In this document: piece after piece, positions 63,029 through 64,000 of the stretch
Position numbering within the stretch: the stretch's first letter is position 1
Layout of the letters: every line of letters starts with the position of its first letter
Assembly (NCBI GenBank): GCA_017633615.1
Contig: JAGBPB010000047.1
Span: 1-64,000 of the forward strand
Origin: Bacteroidaceae bacterium
GTDB taxonomy: Bacteria > Bacteroidota > Bacteroidia > Bacteroidales > Bacteroidaceae
DNA: 64,000 nt
Direction of reading: 5' to 3'
Made by a program: the position numbers and the translations under genes
Notes under the pieces: generated by a model
Told to the model about the DNA's origin: nothing
The model's database searches: none
Seen by the model: the letters and a program-made list of their open reading frames with translations, nothing else

Positions 63029-64000
63029 ATGAGCAACCTGGTAGCAATAGTAGGCCGCCCCAATGTAGGCAAATCAACTCTCTTCAACCGCTTGACACAG
63101 ACACGTCAGGCTATTGTGGATGATGTGGCCGGTACCACCCGTGACCGCCAGTACGGCAAGTGCGAGTGGGGTAACCGCATATTCTCTGTGGTAGATACCG
63201 GAGGATGGGTGGTTAACTCTGATGATGTGTTTGAGGAGGAGATCCGCAAGCAGGTGGGTATTGCAATTGAAGAGGCTGACCTGATTCTCTTCCTGGTTGA
63301 CATAAAAAACGGTGTTACGGATCTGGATGATGAGGTGGCCGGCATACTGCGCCGCTCCAAGACTCCTGTGATACTGGTTACCAACAAAATGGATACTTTT
63401 GATCTGCAGTATGCTGCGGCAGAGTTCTATCGTCTGGGGTTGGGTGATCCCGTAAGCATATCGGCCGCAAACGGAAGCGGTACGGGTGAGCTGCTGGATC
63501 TTATTGTAAGCAAATTGCCAGTTGAAGCTGATGCAGAGACTGATGAGAATATACCGCGTTTTGCTGTTGTGGGCCGTCCTAATGTGGGCAAGAGCTCAAT
63601 AGTGAACGCTTTCATAGGTGAGGACCGCAACATCGTTACCGATATTGCCGGTACCACACGTGATTCGGTCTATACCCGATATACAAAATTCGGATTTGAT
63701 TTCTATCTGGTTGATACTGCCGGTATACGCAAGAAGAGCAAGGTGGAGGAGGATCTGGAGTTCTACTCCGTGATGCGCTCCATCCGTGCCATTGAGAACA
63801 GCGATGTCTGTGTGCTCATGCTTGATGCCACACGTGGTATTGAGAGCCAGGATATGAACATAGTGTCACTCATCGTAAAGAACCAGAAGGGTCTTGTGGT
63901 GGTGGTGAACAAGTGGGACCTCATTGAGGACCGCTCCGCCAAGGTGATGCATAACTATGAGGATGCCATACGCTCACGTCTGGCTCCGTTCGTGGATTTC
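63029..64000 (+). CDS. der: GTPase Der, partial (3' end outside the window)
   Basis: A double-GTPase for 50S assembly. The window holds 324 codons. G domain 1 has [19 protein letters not shown] and NKMD; G domain 2 has [22 protein letters not shown] and NKWD. The C-terminal KH-like domain lies beyond position 64000. Twelve nt after era, likely one transcript. Confidence 0.97.
   Translation, partial: MSNLVAIVGRPNVGKSTLFNRLTQTRQAIVDDVAGTTRDRQYGKCEWGNRIFSVVDTGGWVVNSDDVFEEEIRKQVGIAIEEADLILFLVDIKNGVTDLDDEVAGILRRSKTPVILVTNKMDTFDLQYAAAEFYRLGLGDPVSISAANGSGTGELLDLIVSKLPVEADAETDENIPRFAVVGRPNVGKSSIVNAFIGEDRNIVTDIAGTTRDSVYTRYTKFGFDFYLVDTAGIRKKSKVEEDLEFYSVMRSIRAIENSDVCVLMLDATRGIESQDMNIVSLIVKNQKGLVVVVNKWDLIEDRSAKVMHNYEDAIRSRLAPFVDF

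Noticed and set aside
1..64000. CRISPR arrays, insertion sequences, prophage or integrase genes
   Set aside because: No regularly spaced repeats, transposase or phage genes were seen on either strand. The only repeats are the palindromic elements and modules listed.

Overview
The window is a chromosomal segment of a member of the Bacteroidales, most likely Prevotella-like. Many genes carry the Bacteroidetes -7 box TAnnTTTG instead of an E. coli-type promoter, and Shine-Dalgarno sequences are rare. Type IX secretion (T9SS) genes are present (porW, porX, porQ, and a cargo-like C-terminal domain). Families restricted to or enriched in Bacteroidetes recur: DUF4834, DUF5683, OMP_b-brl_3 barrels, FHS-family sugar symporters and FISUMP modules. 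Most of the window is conserved housekeeping DNA packed tightly, with many 1- to 4-nt gene overlaps and several convergent pairs whose coding regions overlap.

Layout. 1-4400 (mostly minus): start of a winged-helix (Fic-type?) protein behind an array of 8-bp repeats, a secreted GH5 glycanase, a secreted protein with a T9SS-like tail, DUF4834, then pssA and psd (phosphatidylethanolamine synthesis). 4538-8896 (plus): dnaE, trxA and a small acidic protein. 8978-14157 (minus): a small membrane protein, porW, porX and tsaE in one overlapping operon. 14191-19806: tRNA-Pro, small secreted or unknown proteins, a large TonB-dependent-type outer-membrane barrel, rsmD and a pseudopilin-like membrane protein. 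19895-31338: a RecD2-like helicase, alaS, an M23 endopeptidase with a MerR regulator, then the minus-strand run parA-parB-DUF5683-mltD-rel. 31427-35985: lpxB against cdsA-ftsH-rsfS, then tRNA-Gln. 36072-43406: glycosyltransferase, meaB, a flippase-like protein, rsmA, mgtE and a DUF349 coiled-coil protein. 43470-49714: an AT-richer accessory island with a 1799-residue protein of six FISUMP and six Ig-like (BIG2) modules, followed by an MntA/HepT toxin-antitoxin pair whose toxin gene is broken by an amber codon. 49683-56474 (minus): porQ-cmk-ispH, followed after 27 nt by four genes resembling a non-phosphorylating L-fucose route (aldo-keto reductase, lactonase, FucP-type symporter, Zn-dehydrogenase). 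56773-64000 (plus): tonB, a polyprenyl diphosphate synthase, tatD, a sensor kinase, DUF177-rpmF, era and the start of der.

How it fits together. Envelope work dominates: phospholipids (pssA, psd, cdsA), lipid A (lpxB), murein hydrolases (M23, MltD), energy coupling (tonB and a barrel receptor) and the T9SS with its response regulator. The second theme is the core of replication and translation (dnaE, alaS, tsaE, rsmA, rsmD, rsfS, rpmF, era, der, two tRNAs).

The least ordinary features are: (i) paired palindromic REP-type elements (core GGGGACAG[A/T]CCCC) each placed exactly at the 3' end of a gene; (ii) the giant FISUMP/BIG2 surface protein with a recent 255-bp internal tandem duplication; (iii) the HepT toxin gene with one in-frame TAG; (iv) the four-copy TGAGCCGT operator-like array; and (v) several genes whose start codon sits 5-10 nt after the -7 box, which implies leaderless or near-leaderless transcripts. 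I did not find a defence island, prophage, CRISPR array or complete transposon.
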